The notes: generated from the letters alone by a model not told the origin. DNA of 64,000 nucleotides from Ferruginibacter sp. (GCA_025362235.1 JANYGZ010000085.1:34829-98828), one strand, 5' to 3'; positions 1 through 8,623 are shown, numbered from the stretch's first letter. Program-made: numbers and translations.

Positions 1-1034
1 GCGAAAAAATGGGGTATGACAAATCACAATTAGATTCAGTTATGGCAAATATTACGGGATGCTTAGGCTGTGGGTATTGCAATATGGGTTGTCATTATGG
101 TAGAAAGCTTTCCATGCTTGATACAATTTTACCACAAACACAAATTGATTATCCTGGTTCGCTGCAAATAATACCTAATTGCGAGGCCATAAGCTTTAAT
201 AAAAAAGGCAATGGAAACTCTATTGATTCTCTTACAGGCCAATTTAAAAGCGGAAAAAAAATCACCATAAAAGGTACAACATTTGTATCATCCGCAGGTG
301 CTATTTCTTCAAGCATTTTGTTACTTAAATCAAAATTAGGTTTGCCTAATGCGGGAAAAAAATTAGCATTTAATCTTGGTACACAAATAACAGCGGCATA
401 TAAAGAAACAGTAAACTCTTTTGATGGGCTTCAAATTTCTCATTTCTTAAAAACCGACGACCGGCGGTATATTATGGAAACATGGTACAATCCGCCCATG
501 TTTCAATCCACAGCTATGCCAGGCTGGTTCGATCAGCATTATTATAACATGCAGCATTATTCAAACATGGCTTGTACGGGGGTTTTAGTAGGAACAGCTT
601 CTAATGCAGAAGTAAAAATTGCAGGCTTATTTGGACGTGATATAAAATATGTTCCTACCGAGGATGATTTTGACAGCCTTATGGATGGATTAGAAAAAGC
701 AGCAGAGATTTATCTTAAGGGCGGTGCAGAACGGGTGATGCCAAATTCTTTTAATTTTTATGAATACAAAACAACTACTGAATTAAAAGAGAACATGAAG
801 AAAAATATCAAATCATCCGTAGATATTTCAACCGGCACAGGGCATCCACAAGGGGGAAACGTGATGAGCAATGATGCTGCAACGGGTGTTGTGGATAGCA
901 ATTTTAAAGTATTTGGGTATGAAAATTTATTTGTGTGTGATGCAAGTGTTTTTCCAACCAGCCTGGGGGTTAATCCACAAATTACAGTAATGACATTAGC
1001 GCATTATGCAGCCCCACTTATTGCTGGTAACTGA
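1..1034 (+). CDS. GMC family oxidoreductase, C-terminal part (5' end outside window)
   Basis: FAD-dependent alcohol/sugar oxidoreductase of the glucose-methanol-choline family. The reading frame is open to the left edge, so the ATG at 9 is not necessarily the start and the FAD-binding N-terminus is missing. Visible are a Cys-rich stretch (GCLGCGYCNMGC) about 15-30 residues after that ATG, an FAD-domain return segment (VSSAGAISSSILL), and the GMC C-terminal domain with GTGHPQGGN (likely catalytic His) and NPQITVMTLAH (likely Asn partner). The substrate cannot be told. The Cys-rich insert recalls GMC enzymes that work with electron-transfer partners, but no partner gene is visible on this side. 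Confidence 0.85.
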   Translation, partial: EKMGYDKSQLDSVMANITGCLGCGYCNMGCHYGRKLSMLDTILPQTQIDYPGSLQIIPNCEAISFNKKGNGNSIDSLTGQFKSGKKITIKGTTFVSSAGAISSSILLLKSKLGLPNAGKKLAFNLGTQITAAYKETVNSFDGLQISHFLKTDDRRYIMETWYNPPMFQSTAMPGWFDQHYYNMQHYSNMACTGVLVGTASNAEVKIAGLFGRDIKYVPTEDDFDSLMDGLEKAAEIYLKGGAERVMPNSFNFYEYKTTTELKENMKKNIKSSVDISTGTGHPQGGNVMSNDAATGVVDSNFKVFGYENLFVCDASVFPTSLGVNPQITVMTLAHYAAPLIAGN

Positions 1035-1460
1035 AATAAAAATATTTTTTTGCATATCATTTTAACGGAGTCAATAAAATTGCCACTAAATTATCAATTC
1101 ACCCATTTAAAGAAGACAATATTTCAACCAGAATTGCCATCGTGTTTAAAAATAACAATTTTTAAAGCGGCCTTACAAAGAGTATTTTTATAAATTTAAG
1201 AACGCTTCGTTCATTAGCCAGAGAATTTAATTTTGTATGAGTAATAAGGGGAATTTTTGCTAACGTTGCGGCTTGCTGCTGTGCTGGCATTTTATGATGT
1301 CAAGCCGACAACTGAAGCCGATTAAAATTTATAATGTTGAAGATAACAACAAATGCTCAAAAGAATTCCGTCGGCCGGATAATAGCTGATAGTACCTAAA
1401 TGCTCATTGTTATTCCGTCGCACAAGCATAGTAGCAAACCGCTGGTTGCCGTAGTTCCTG
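1035..1460. other. Gene-free stretch
   Basis: No supportable gene, tRNA or convincing terminator in this 426-bp AT-rich stretch. A TAATTTTG promoter-like box near 1228 points rightwards but no ORF follows it. The 1250-1330 part is locally richer in GC than its surroundings and may be decayed coding sequence; I cannot identify it. Confidence 0.5.
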
Positions 1461-1898
1461 TCAGGATGTGTTTGACTCTGATTTTTGTCTTGCAATATTT
1501 CTAATTAGTATTAAGGAATTTACTAAAAATGGAATTCCGGTCACTAAACTGAAAAGTGCCAGAGAATCATAAAAAACGCTGTGTGTCAAATAATAAAAAG
1601 ATATCCATAGAAATATTAGTCCTACAATTTTTGCCCGAAACATAGTGCTGTATTTTTTTGTCACAATAGAAATAACTAAAGATATGTGTCCAACTAATGA
1701 GAAAATAGCCACTGCTCCAAGAGAATTGTCATATGATGCCATTGGAGATAGCGAGAAGTTTTCAGTCCCTATTCCAAATTTGTAAAAAAGTCCCGCTATT
1801 TCTAATAGTCCGACACAAGCAATCCCATGTCCTGCTCCAATGATAATTAAAGAGCTAAGAGCGATTGTCCAGATAGTTAATGTTCGAAAGTTATACAT
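1461..1898 (-). CDS. Small four-helix membrane protein, unknown function
   Basis: Predicted integral membrane protein of about 145 residues. I placed the start at the ATG at 1898; the frame extends three codons further to a TTG at 1907, which is less likely. Four hydrophobic segments are visible: about residues 5-30 (LTIWTIALSSLIIIGAGHG), 60-80, 90-108 and 115-132. The tail is polar (RQKSESNTS). No family motif is recognised. It lies just downstream of a truncated ABC exporter on the same strand, 59 bp away, and may have arrived with the rearrangement that cut that gene. Function unknown. Confidence 0.55.
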   Translation of the reverse strand: MYNFRTLTIWTIALSSLIIIGAGHGIACVGLLEIAGLFYKFGIGTENFSLSPMASYDNSLGAVAIFSLVGHISLVISIVTKKYSTMFRAKIVGLIFLWISFYYLTHSVFYDSLALFSLVTGIPFLVNSLILIRNIARQKSESNTS

Positions 1899-1957
1899 TA
1901 TATGCAAGTGAAGATTAAAGTCAAATTTGCAGAATTATAAATTTAAAGATTCATCGG

Positions 1958-2923
1958 TTATTGGACTGCACTAATGCGCTGATAACTTGCCGTAGCCTGC
2001 GCTATTACATTGCTCATAAAACCTATCACCAGGATAGGAAAAATAAGCAATGCCAGGTAACTGTTGAAGGCGGCAAAATCGCCGAGCGACATGGTACCGG
2101 TTATTACAAAATGCCCGCCCATGGTCAATATGGTAAGGCTGGCCATATTAGCCGTAAAAATAATCACCGGTATCAGTCCTGCAAACAAACGCAGAATACT
2201 CAGGCCCAAAGTTTTTGCCTTTGCATTGGCATCCAAAAACTTTTCATACTCCAGTTGCTGTGAGTTGATGATCCTTATAATGGCAGCCCCCAAAATACTT
2301 TCGTTGATTACTTTATTGAGCCTGTCAATTACCTGCCTGCTTTGTATAAATATGATGCGCACTTTTTTCAATACAAAAAAGAATGCCACGCCAATAATAG
2401 GAACAATGGCCACCACTGCAAAAGCCAGTTTCCAGTTGATGGAAAACAGCAATATACAGGCCCCAATAATAATGATGATGGAAGATGCGATTGATACTAT
2501 AGCCTGCGAAACAAACATTTTAATACTATCAATATCAGCGGTTAAATTGGTGAGCAATTTTGAAGGATTGGTTTCTTCAACATACGCATGGCTTTGTATG
2601 GATATTTTATGGGCCAGCCTTGTCCGCAGATCTTTTGCTACTTTTTCTGAAGCATAGACTTGCACCAGGCCCTGCAGCCAGGTAAAAATAAAAATAACTG
2701 TTGCTGCCAATAAATATTTAACCAGCACCTGCTGCAACACATAGGTTTTAGGATAAGCATCAATGGCAGTGGCAACTATTTTTGGTAAAAAAAGATTGAT
2801 GCCGTTGCTTAACAAAGCAAATAACAGCAATAAAAAAATCATGTCCCTGTAAGGTGCAAGCAAACTAAATACGCCGGGCCCTTTTTGCGAACCCTTATTG
2901 GAACCACCTGCCTTTTTTGCCAT
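1958..2923 (-). CDS. ABC exporter membrane domain lacking its ATPase domain (truncated)
   Basis: This is the transmembrane half of a lipid/multidrug-type ABC exporter (ABC_membrane, MsbA/LmrA-like). A Gly/Lys-rich N-terminus is followed by six membrane segments with coupling-helix type sequence (DLRTRLAHKISIQSHAYVEE; NESILGAAIIRIINSQ). The protein stops at residue 321, at ATASYQRISAVQ, exactly where family members run into the linker and the nucleotide-binding domain of about 250 residues. No Walker A, signature or Walker B sequence can be read in any frame between 1460 and 1957. It is therefore a 3'-truncated gene, probably non-functional unless another protein supplies the ATPase. Confidence 0.8.
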   Translation of the reverse strand: MAKKAGGSNKGSQKGPGVFSLLAPYRDMIFLLLLFALLSNGINLFLPKIVATAIDAYPKTYVLQQVLVKYLLAATVIFIFTWLQGLVQVYASEKVAKDLRTRLAHKISIQSHAYVEETNPSKLLTNLTADIDSIKMFVSQAIVSIASSIIIIIGACILLFSINWKLAFAVVAIVPIIGVAFFFVLKKVRIIFIQSRQVIDRLNKVINESILGAAIIRIINSQQLEYEKFLDANAKAKTLGLSILRLFAGLIPVIIFTANMASLTILTMGGHFVITGTMSLGDFAAFNSYLALLIFPILVIGFMSNVIAQATASYQRISAVQ

Positions 2924-3166
2924 ATTGATGGAGGTTAATAATGCGGAAAAATATTAAAAAAAATGGTACCGTAATACTGCCAGGCTTTTTAATTTATCAA
3001 CGGCATGTATAATGGATGACGGACGATGGTTAAAGATATTTCATAAGTATAGGTTCAGATAAAATAAAAACCGGTGAAATGAATATTGTTGGAATGAATA
3101 CTTATTTCGCACTGGTCTTCCACACGTTCCCAAGTTAGTCTGGCGTGTACCGCTCCAATGTATCGC

Positions 3167-3243
3167 TCCAACTTGAGGTACCAATTTGGCTCCTCAAGTT
3201 TTCAAATTCTTTTTTGGAAGTTCAAACATAAAGTCTTTTGGAG
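3167..3243 (-). pseudogene. ORF6N-domain gene fragment
   Basis: Reading the minus strand gives PKDFMFELPKKNLKT then a stop, matching the corresponding segment PKDFMFELTKKEFENLRSKIG of the ORF6N gene at 8237-8539 at both DNA and protein level. Both ends are missing. The fragment joins repeat copy 1 at about 3243, so the junction is a recombination or insertion scar. Confidence 0.65.
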
Positions 3244-3352
3244 GCTGGATGATATTGATTTAAACAGTAGTTTTAAAGAATAGTATGCGCTTCATAGTTA
3301 CGGTGAGCAATGCTGCCAAAACACAGGCCAGTGCAGAGACCCTTGAAGGAAC
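3244..3352 (+). repeat. Dispersed repeat, copy 1 (partial)
   Basis: Matches the core of the longer copies at 6253-6510 and 8624-8885 (GATGATATTGATTTAAACAG, then CCAAAACACAGGCCAGTGCA), with small deletions near the right end. The upstream hairpin and TAATAATAATAACTTCATCG segment of the other copies are absent; an ORF6N fragment takes their place. It ends 3 bp from the stop codon of the caspase gene. Confidence 0.8.
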
Positions 3353-3355
3353 AAC

Positions 3356-6172
3356 TTAATGTTTTTTGGTAAGCCTCTCATAGGCATCCTTTGACATTTT
3401 ACTCCCTCTATTCATGCCTATTCTATAATAATATAAAGCACTGTCTATATTTGGCACTATATATATGCTTCCTTTTTCAAAAATCGTCCCGATGTTAGTA
3501 TATGTATAATAAAGTGATGGATCAAGTTCTCTTGCCTTTAAGAGATACTTATAGGCAGAATCATAAAAGGCAGAACCGGCAGAACCATTATCTATAAACA
3601 GGCATGCATAATTATTATAAGATAATGCATGATTGTTTTGCATTCCATTCAAATACCATTTTTTACAAGAATCAATATTTTTTTTAACCCAGCCCGTATC
3701 ATTAAACATAATACCCAGGTAACACATTGCATCGCTATTTCCATATTCAATGGCTGCTAAGTAAAAAGGATAAGCATCATTGTATTTACGATTTAGATAA
3801 AGGTCATTGGCTCTGTCATAATACATTACACTTAATGTATTCCCACACAGGTAACATCCATTTATATATCCATTAGCAAAGTGCTTTACCGAATTTTTCC
3901 AATCAGCAGGAGTACCAAAATCCCACAAATAATTATTTATTTTTTTTTGGGTATTATATTTATTTAGTGCAATCATGCCCAAATTAAAACTGGCCGTTGA
4001 ATCATGCCCAATGGAAAGGGCGGTATTGAAATAATAATCTGCTTCTGCAGAATCTGCATATCCAAAGGTTGCCTTATCAAGGTATAATTTACCGAGTGCG
4101 CTTTTAGCAGCAGGAAGTGCTGCCTTTTCAAGACTCCCCTTAGCAAGACTATAATCGCCCTTTTTAATATAATATTCACCCAAAACAAGTTTTGCAGAAT
4201 CGTCGCCTGCCGCCTTTTCATTTAATAATACAATTGCTTTATTAGCATCAGTTTTCAGCATCTCTCTTAAAAAGGAAAGGTTTTTTTCTTTACGTTCTTT
4301 TACAAAAAATACAATGCTTGCAGCAATAATTGCAACAGGTAACAGCAGCATGATAATTCTACCTGTAGGGCTTAATGACTGGTAAATCCTGAAGAGTAAA
4401 GGCTTTTTTTCTTCTGTATTATTTTTTTCTTCTTCCCGTATCCTTACCTGCAACGCTTTTTGTAACTTCATAAATACGGGGTATTCAGGATCATTTTGCA
4501 GGAGCATTTTTAGTTCTTCCTGTGCCTGCAATAATTCACCATTATTCAAATAACTATAATAATTAATCAGTCTTTCATCATTTCTGTTTGCTTCAAAATC
4601 TTTTAATTTGTTTTCCATAAAAGCGGTTTCTTCTGCTACATAGTTGTTTGACGGGAAAACCAGTTTCAACTTTTTTAAATATAAAAGCGCAGCAAAAAAA
4701 GCTTTTCTTTCGCTTGCTTTTTTAAAAGCAATATAGTTTTCATTGCTTTTCACTTTATCAAGCAGACTGGGGGCAGCAGTTGCCAGGGGAGGCTGTTCAC
4801 ATTCCCTTATCTTCTCCATAATCATTGCGTCTTTCTTTATACTGTAAGCTTTTTTAAAAAGCTGCCCGGCTTTAGCATAGTCTTTTCCCTGGTAAAACAA
4901 AATATTGGCATCATGCACCAGTATTGAAAACGACAATTCTGTCTCACATTCCTCAAATTGCTTACGAAGATTCTCATCATTTGGGAAGCGCTTTAACAAG
5001 GACCGGTACTCATCCAGGGCATCTCTTAGCTTTCCATCACGAAATAGATTGTATGCTCTCAGTTTTAATTTTTCTCCAGAAAAAGATGGATTACGGGCTA
5101 AAAAAAACTGGGATGGCGGGATGTTCATTTCATTTTTTGCATTGGGATGCGGCATATTTTTTTCCACAAGTATTTCTTTCGTATAGCCATACAGGTCTTC
5201 CAGGGCAAGCATTTCACTTGTATTATCAATGCCATGCTCTAATACATCCAGTAAGGCTCCTGTAAAATAAGTGTTCCTTGCATTTTTTTCAAAATAAGAA
5301 ACTTCATCGCCCGGTGAAGAAGTAAGTATATAACTTCCCTTAACATCAAAATCAGCAACTATATCATCTCCACCTTGTGTAGCAATACCGCTATGGCAAG
5401 TATCCAGTATCAATATCTTTTGCCGGGCTGCAGAGTTCTTCAATATTTTATTGCTGATAAAATCAAAATCAATCCCGCCGATTACATCATCTCCGATTTT
5501 TTCAGTATCCGCCGCAATAAGTGATAATTTTTTTACATCGCTCCGGTGCCCATGCCCTACAAAATAAATGATCAATGTCTGTACATCCTGCCGGTGGCTT
5601 GCCTGCAGTAATTGCTTTTGTATTTCAACATGTGTTTCATCGTATGACACAGTAACATTTTGCCTCGGTATACCAATATGTTTTTTATCAGTAAGTATTT
5701 TATAAAGATCTTCCACATTACCTTTAGCAGGCGGTATTAAATGAAAATCCTTCTTAAACGTTCCAACGCCAATTAGTAATGCATACGTCTTATCTGTGTC
5801 TATGGCATATTTAAAATTGAATACTTCGGTTTCCCCTTTTGAGTTCTCAAGCACATGTATTTTTTCTTCTCCACTTGAAAGTGATGACATGATTTCCAGT
5901 TGGGAATGTTTATTTTCAGTGGTCATTTTCCATTTTACCAATAGTGGTTTTAAAAGATTATGATATAATTCTTCAATCAGTATGGCAGAAGAAGCATGGA
6001 GTACACCCATTACAATTGTTTCTGCTATACTGCCACTCATCTGACCTGGTGCAGGAGGTTGTTCTTTTATCAAAAATTCGGCATCCGGTAATTGTTCTTT
6101 TAGAAAATTACGTAAACTGTAAATTTCGTCTTTGCTCGCAGGTGCAAGTAGTTCTATTTCCAATTGTACCAT
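3356..6172 (-). CDS. Caspase-domain protein with TPR, membrane span and Sel1-like repeats
   Basis: A 938-residue modular protein. Residues 1-120 form a small N-terminal domain with a PPAPGQMSG motif, resembling effector-associated domains (EACC1-type) of bacterial conflict proteins; that is my reading and unproven. Residues 128-360 are a C14 caspase-like protease with the catalytic dyad His207 (YFVGHGH) and Cys259 (LDTCHSG). Residues about 365-590 are TPR-like helical repeats. One membrane helix lies near 605-624 (IIMLLLPVAIIAASIVFF), followed by TPR/Sel1-like repeats to the C-terminus (GKLYLDKA, AAIEYGNSDAMCYLG). Caspase and first TPRs would face one side of the membrane and Sel1 repeats the other. 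No partner gene is adjacent; same-strand repeats bound it on both sides. It could be a suicide/defence effector or a cell-envelope signalling protease. Confidence 0.85.
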   Translation of the reverse strand: MVQLEIELLAPASKDEIYSLRNFLKEQLPDAEFLIKEQPPAPGQMSGSIAETIVMGVLHASSAILIEELYHNLLKPLLVKWKMTTENKHSQLEIMSSLSSGEEKIHVLENSKGETEVFNFKYAIDTDKTYALLIGVGTFKKDFHLIPPAKGNVEDLYKILTDKKHIGIPRQNVTVSYDETHVEIQKQLLQASHRQDVQTLIIYFVGHGHRSDVKKLSLIAADTEKIGDDVIGGIDFDFISNKILKNSAARQKILILDTCHSGIATQGGDDIVADFDVKGSYILTSSPGDEVSYFEKNARNTYFTGALLDVLEHGIDNTSEMLALEDLYGYTKEILVEKNMPHPNAKNEMNIPPSQFFLARNPSFSGEKLKLRAYNLFRDGKLRDALDEYRSLLKRFPNDENLRKQFEECETELSFSILVHDANILFYQGKDYAKAGQLFKKAYSIKKDAMIMEKIRECEQPPLATAAPSLLDKVKSNENYIAFKKASERKAFFAALLYLKKLKLVFPSNNYVAEETAFMENKLKDFEANRNDERLINYYSYLNNGELLQAQEELKMLLQNDPEYPVFMKLQKALQVRIREEEKNNTEEKKPLLFRIYQSLSPTGRIIMLLLPVAIIAASIVFFVKERKEKNLSFLREMLKTDANKAIVLLNEKAAGDDSAKLVLGEYYIKKGDYSLAKGSLEKAALPAAKSALGKLYLDKATFGYADSAEADYYFNTALSIGHDSTASFNLGMIALNKYNTQKKINNYLWDFGTPADWKNSVKHFANGYINGCYLCGNTLSVMYYDRANDLYLNRKYNDAYPFYLAAIEYGNSDAMCYLGIMFNDTGWVKKNIDSCKKWYLNGMQNNHALSYNNYACLFIDNGSAGSAFYDSAYKYLLKARELDPSLYYTYTNIGTIFEKGSIYIVPNIDSALYYYRIGMNRGSKMSKDAYERLTKKH

Positions 6173-6252
6173 TTTATCTTTTATTATTGAACTTCTAATC
6201 TACAAAAATTTATTTAAGGGTGACTCTGAAAATTTATTTTCTCTCGTTGCCA

Positions 6253-6510
6253 GGCGGGTCTGGCCTTAGCCGACCCGCCGTACTACGGAGCCAAAATAAT
6301 AATAACTTCATCGTTTCGCTAAGTTTTATATTTTGGGAGCAGGGAAAATATCCCGTAATGAATTTTCGTGAGTTAGATGATATTGATTTAAACAGTAGTT
6401 TTAAAAAATGTATTGCGCTTCGTAGTTACGGTGAGTACTACTGCCAAAACAAAGGCCAGTGCAGAGATTCACCTGTGAAGGAGTTTGCAATGGCGGGACT
6501 TGCCACGGAA
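6253..6510 (+). repeat. Dispersed repeat, copy 2 (long form with REP-like hairpin)
   Basis: Begins with a hairpin, GGCGGGTC (6253-6260) pairing with GACCCGCC (6272-6279) plus an inner GGC/GCC pair, then GTACTACGGAGCC, TAATAATAACTTCATCG, a run that reads MNFRELDDIDLNSSFK, and a segment reading SPVKEFAM. Copy 3 at 8624-8885 has the same order, with a different but still self-complementary stem. Paired changes that keep the stem suggest the fold mattered. Confidence 0.8.
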
Positions 6511-6512
6511 GA

Positions 6513-6562
6513 AAAGGTGCTGGCAATCAGTAACTGCCTGGTACTGGAAGGCCAGCACCTTT
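6513..6562. repeat. 50-nt nested inverted repeat
   Basis: AAAGGTGCTGGC (6513-6524) is perfectly complementary to GCCAGCACCTTT (6551-6562), and inside the loop CAGTA (6528-6532) pairs with TACTG (6542-6546). It sits at the right end of repeat copy 2 and is not present next to copies 1 or 3. It could be a terminator-like or mobile-element end structure. Confidence 0.6.
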
Positions 6563-6677
6563 GTCCACTCCTCATCCTTCCCTAACGAGTGTTTACCGGA
6601 TTCTTTCAACCCTTACTTCATCAAACTATAATCACTTCTATTTTTGCTGATAACAAAATTATTTATTCGTGCAACTA

Positions 6678-8210
6678 TCACTTTTTATTAATTGTATTTT
6701 CAAGCACTGTAATGGAAACAGGCCTGCTTCGCCATGCCTCTATATATGACTCTGGTACATGGCCAACCGGAATAAAAGCATTTCCTATAATAATATCTTT
6801 ATCTCCGTCGCCATCCATATCGCCTACATCCATAGTTAGCCACCGTCCTTCGGCAAAACCGCTAAATGTATATTTTTTATAAGTATTGTCGCCTGAGTTT
6901 TCCCAGTAAATAAAACTTTCTTCCGGCCGTTTTTCATAATCAGGATAGAAGGCAATAGAAACAATGTCAATATCACCATCATTGTCAAAATCAGCAGGTA
7001 TAGCTTTCTGAACGCCATATACAGGCAGAAAATATTTTTGCTCAAACTGGTTGCTTCCGTTATTGTAAAATATCCTGATACCATGATAAGGCTTTAATAT
7101 AATAGAGTAATCAGCATTGTCTCCATTTGTGGTAATGATATCCATGAAACCATCGCCATTAAAATCAAAAAGCTGAAAATAATTTGAACCATATACCGGG
7201 GGGAACCGGATTACCCTGTCTTCCCTGAATTTACCGTTGCCTTCATTATAATAAATAAACACTCCTTCATCTCCCTGAGCCATCAGTACTGCAATATCAG
7301 GCTTTCCGTCTTTATTAAAATCATACACTTCAGTTCGGATGGCTCCTGGCAAAGCCCTCAGTATATGTTTTGTATAGTTTCCATTTCCGGTATTTTCGAA
7401 CCAACTGAGACCGCCTTGCCTGAAACCAAACTCACTAATAATTATATCTTGCCTGCCATCATTGTTAAGATCAGCATAAGTAGCCTGCACGGGGCGTCGC
7501 AGGTTACCAATTATTGTAACGGGATCTTCTCCATTTTTTACAATTTCCAGTTTACCCCGGGGTTCATCAGTAGGAGTAATACTTCCAATAGCTACCACCG
7601 AAGTAACCTTACCAGGATGAATATCTGTGGCTCCGGCATCAGTAGAAAATGAGTCAGTTATATTAAACGAGGGATTTGTTACAAAAACTTTACCCGCATT
7701 ACCATCGCCAAAGAAAATCTTTTTCGCCACCGTGTCAAAATAAACCAGCGTGGTTACCGGGTTCGAAAACCTACCGTAAAATGAATAAGCAGAAAAGTTT
7801 TTCATTCCTATCTGGATGGGAGAAAGCGTATCAGTTCTTTCGGGCAGTTTTTCAGGAGCTGCGGTGGTGTAATATTTTACAATTTTTTCCCATTTTTCAG
7901 AAGGGAAAAGTTGATCAGGTTGCACTCTCGAAGCAGGCATATCGCCAAGTGTCCTGCTTGCATTATTCGGATCGTAATAATGCTCTACATACATCAGCTC
8001 CGCCATCTTTGGCAACACACCCGTAGTCCATGTTTTTTTGTCAAGTAATGCCGGCTCAGGAAATACGTGACAGGAGATACAATATGCACGGGCCAGTTTT
8101 TCTCCTTCGGCAACCGTATCATCAGCCTTATTTGTATTGTTATTACAGGAATAATTTACAGAAAAAATAATACTGACGAGGGCTGCTGTTAGTGCTGATA
8201 CTTTTTTCAT
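6678..8210 (-). CDS. Secreted lipoprotein with cytochrome c motif and FG-GAP/VCBS repeats
   Basis: A 510-residue protein. A hydrophobic leader ends in Cys22 (SVNYSC), consistent with a lipoprotein. A single c-type haem motif CISCH (Cys44, Cys47, His48) is followed by a segment rich in Met and Pro. The rest is a beta-propeller of FG-GAP/VCBS type with repeated Asp-rich calcium loops (DLNNDGRQDI, DFNKDGKPDI, DFNGDGFMDI, DFDNDGDIDI, DMDGDGDKDI). Such proteins are common in Bacteroidota and probably act in the periplasm or on the surface; substrate and redox partner are unknown. It lies between repeat copies 2 and 3 with no operon partner other than the ORF6N fragment upstream. Confidence 0.85.
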   Translation of the reverse strand: MKKVSALTAALVSIIFSVNYSCNNNTNKADDTVAEGEKLARAYCISCHVFPEPALLDKKTWTTGVLPKMAELMYVEHYYDPNNASRTLGDMPASRVQPDQLFPSEKWEKIVKYYTTAAPEKLPERTDTLSPIQIGMKNFSAYSFYGRFSNPVTTLVYFDTVAKKIFFGDGNAGKVFVTNPSFNITDSFSTDAGATDIHPGKVTSVVAIGSITPTDEPRGKLEIVKNGEDPVTIIGNLRRPVQATYADLNNDGRQDIIISEFGFRQGGLSWFENTGNGNYTKHILRALPGAIRTEVYDFNKDGKPDIAVLMAQGDEGVFIYYNEGNGKFREDRVIRFPPVYGSNYFQLFDFNGDGFMDIITTNGDNADYSIILKPYHGIRIFYNNGSNQFEQKYFLPVYGVQKAIPADFDNDGDIDIVSIAFYPDYEKRPEESFIYWENSGDNTYKKYTFSGFAEGRWLTMDVGDMDGDGDKDIIIGNAFIPVGHVPESYIEAWRSRPVSITVLENTINKK

Positions 8211-8236
8211 ATTGCTAAAAAATAATCTTTCTTTTC

Positions 8237-8539
8237 TTACCCGAAAAATTTGTTATTGTTATTTATTTTATTGCCGGTGCTGCTCTCATATACCCCCGGG
8301 ACTGAGATACCAATTTTGCTCCTCAAGTTTTCAAATTCCTTCTTTGTAAGTTCAAACATAAAGTCTTTTGGAAACCGTTCTATATTTCGTTTTACCTGCC
8401 TTTTCAATTGTTTTGTTTCTACTGCATACATTGCAGCAAGGTCTTGCTCTATCATCACTTTTTCGCCACGGATAACATAGATTTTATTCAATATTTTTTG
8501 CTCTGCCACTAATACCTGTAATTCTTTCTTTGGCATCAT
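8237..8539 (-). CDS. Truncated ORF6N-domain protein
   Basis: About 100 residues. The N-terminal ORF6N domain (LNKIYVIRGEKVMIEQDLAA through RFPKDFMFELTKKEFENLRS) is intact; this domain is typical of phage and mobile-element DNA-binding proteins. Family members normally continue with a WGG/RY..AFTEQG segment and are 170-300 residues long. Here the sequence diverges after LRSKIG into low-complexity GNKINNNNKFFG and stops, so the gene has lost its 3' part. Two adjacent ATGs (8539 and 8536) can serve as start. A perfect 41-bp palindrome lies 29 bp upstream. Confidence 0.65.
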   Translation of the reverse strand: MMPKKELQVLVAEQKILNKIYVIRGEKVMIEQDLAAMYAVETKQLKRQVKRNIERFPKDFMFELTKKEFENLRSKIGISVPGVYESSTGNKINNNNKFFG

Positions 8540-8567
8540 AAATATTTTGATATTGTAAATATAAAAC

Positions 8568-8608
8568 TTAAAGATTGGAGGTCACAAATTGTGACCTCCA
8601 ATCTTTAA
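8568..8608. repeat. 41-bp perfect palindrome
   Basis: Arms of 20 bp (8568-8587 and 8589-8608) are exactly complementary around a single central A at 8588; the core reads GGTCACAAATTGTGACC. It lacks the T-run of a normal terminator. Its position just upstream of the ORF6N start would suit an operator or a cruciform-forming insertion. Confidence 0.85.
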
Positions 8609-8623
8609 TATACTACGCTCCCA

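Larger units (their letters stand above)
2924..3355. other. Gene-free stretch with decayed ORF6N fragment and repeat copy 1
   Basis: Contains a minus-strand remnant of an ORF6N-type gene at about 3167-3240 (PKDFMFEL readable, then a stop) fused directly to the first copy of a dispersed repeat at 3244-3352. The 2924-3160 part holds nothing I can name. Confidence 0.6.
6173..6677. other. Gene-free stretch with repeat copy 2 and two long hairpins
   Basis: No credible gene. The plus-strand reading frames here only cross repeat copy 2. The stretch holds a GC-rich hairpin at 6253-6279, the repeat core to about 6510, and a second long inverted repeat at 6513-6562. Confidence 0.6.

Noticed and set aside
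2064..2657. 197-codon plus-strand ORF
   Set aside because: Antisense to the ABC exporter gene; the minus-strand reading has clear transporter sequence, the plus one no family character.
6220..6585. 121-codon plus-strand ORF
   Set aside because: It only crosses repeat copy 2 and its hairpins. The equivalent frame in copy 3 has stops, so it is not a maintained gene.
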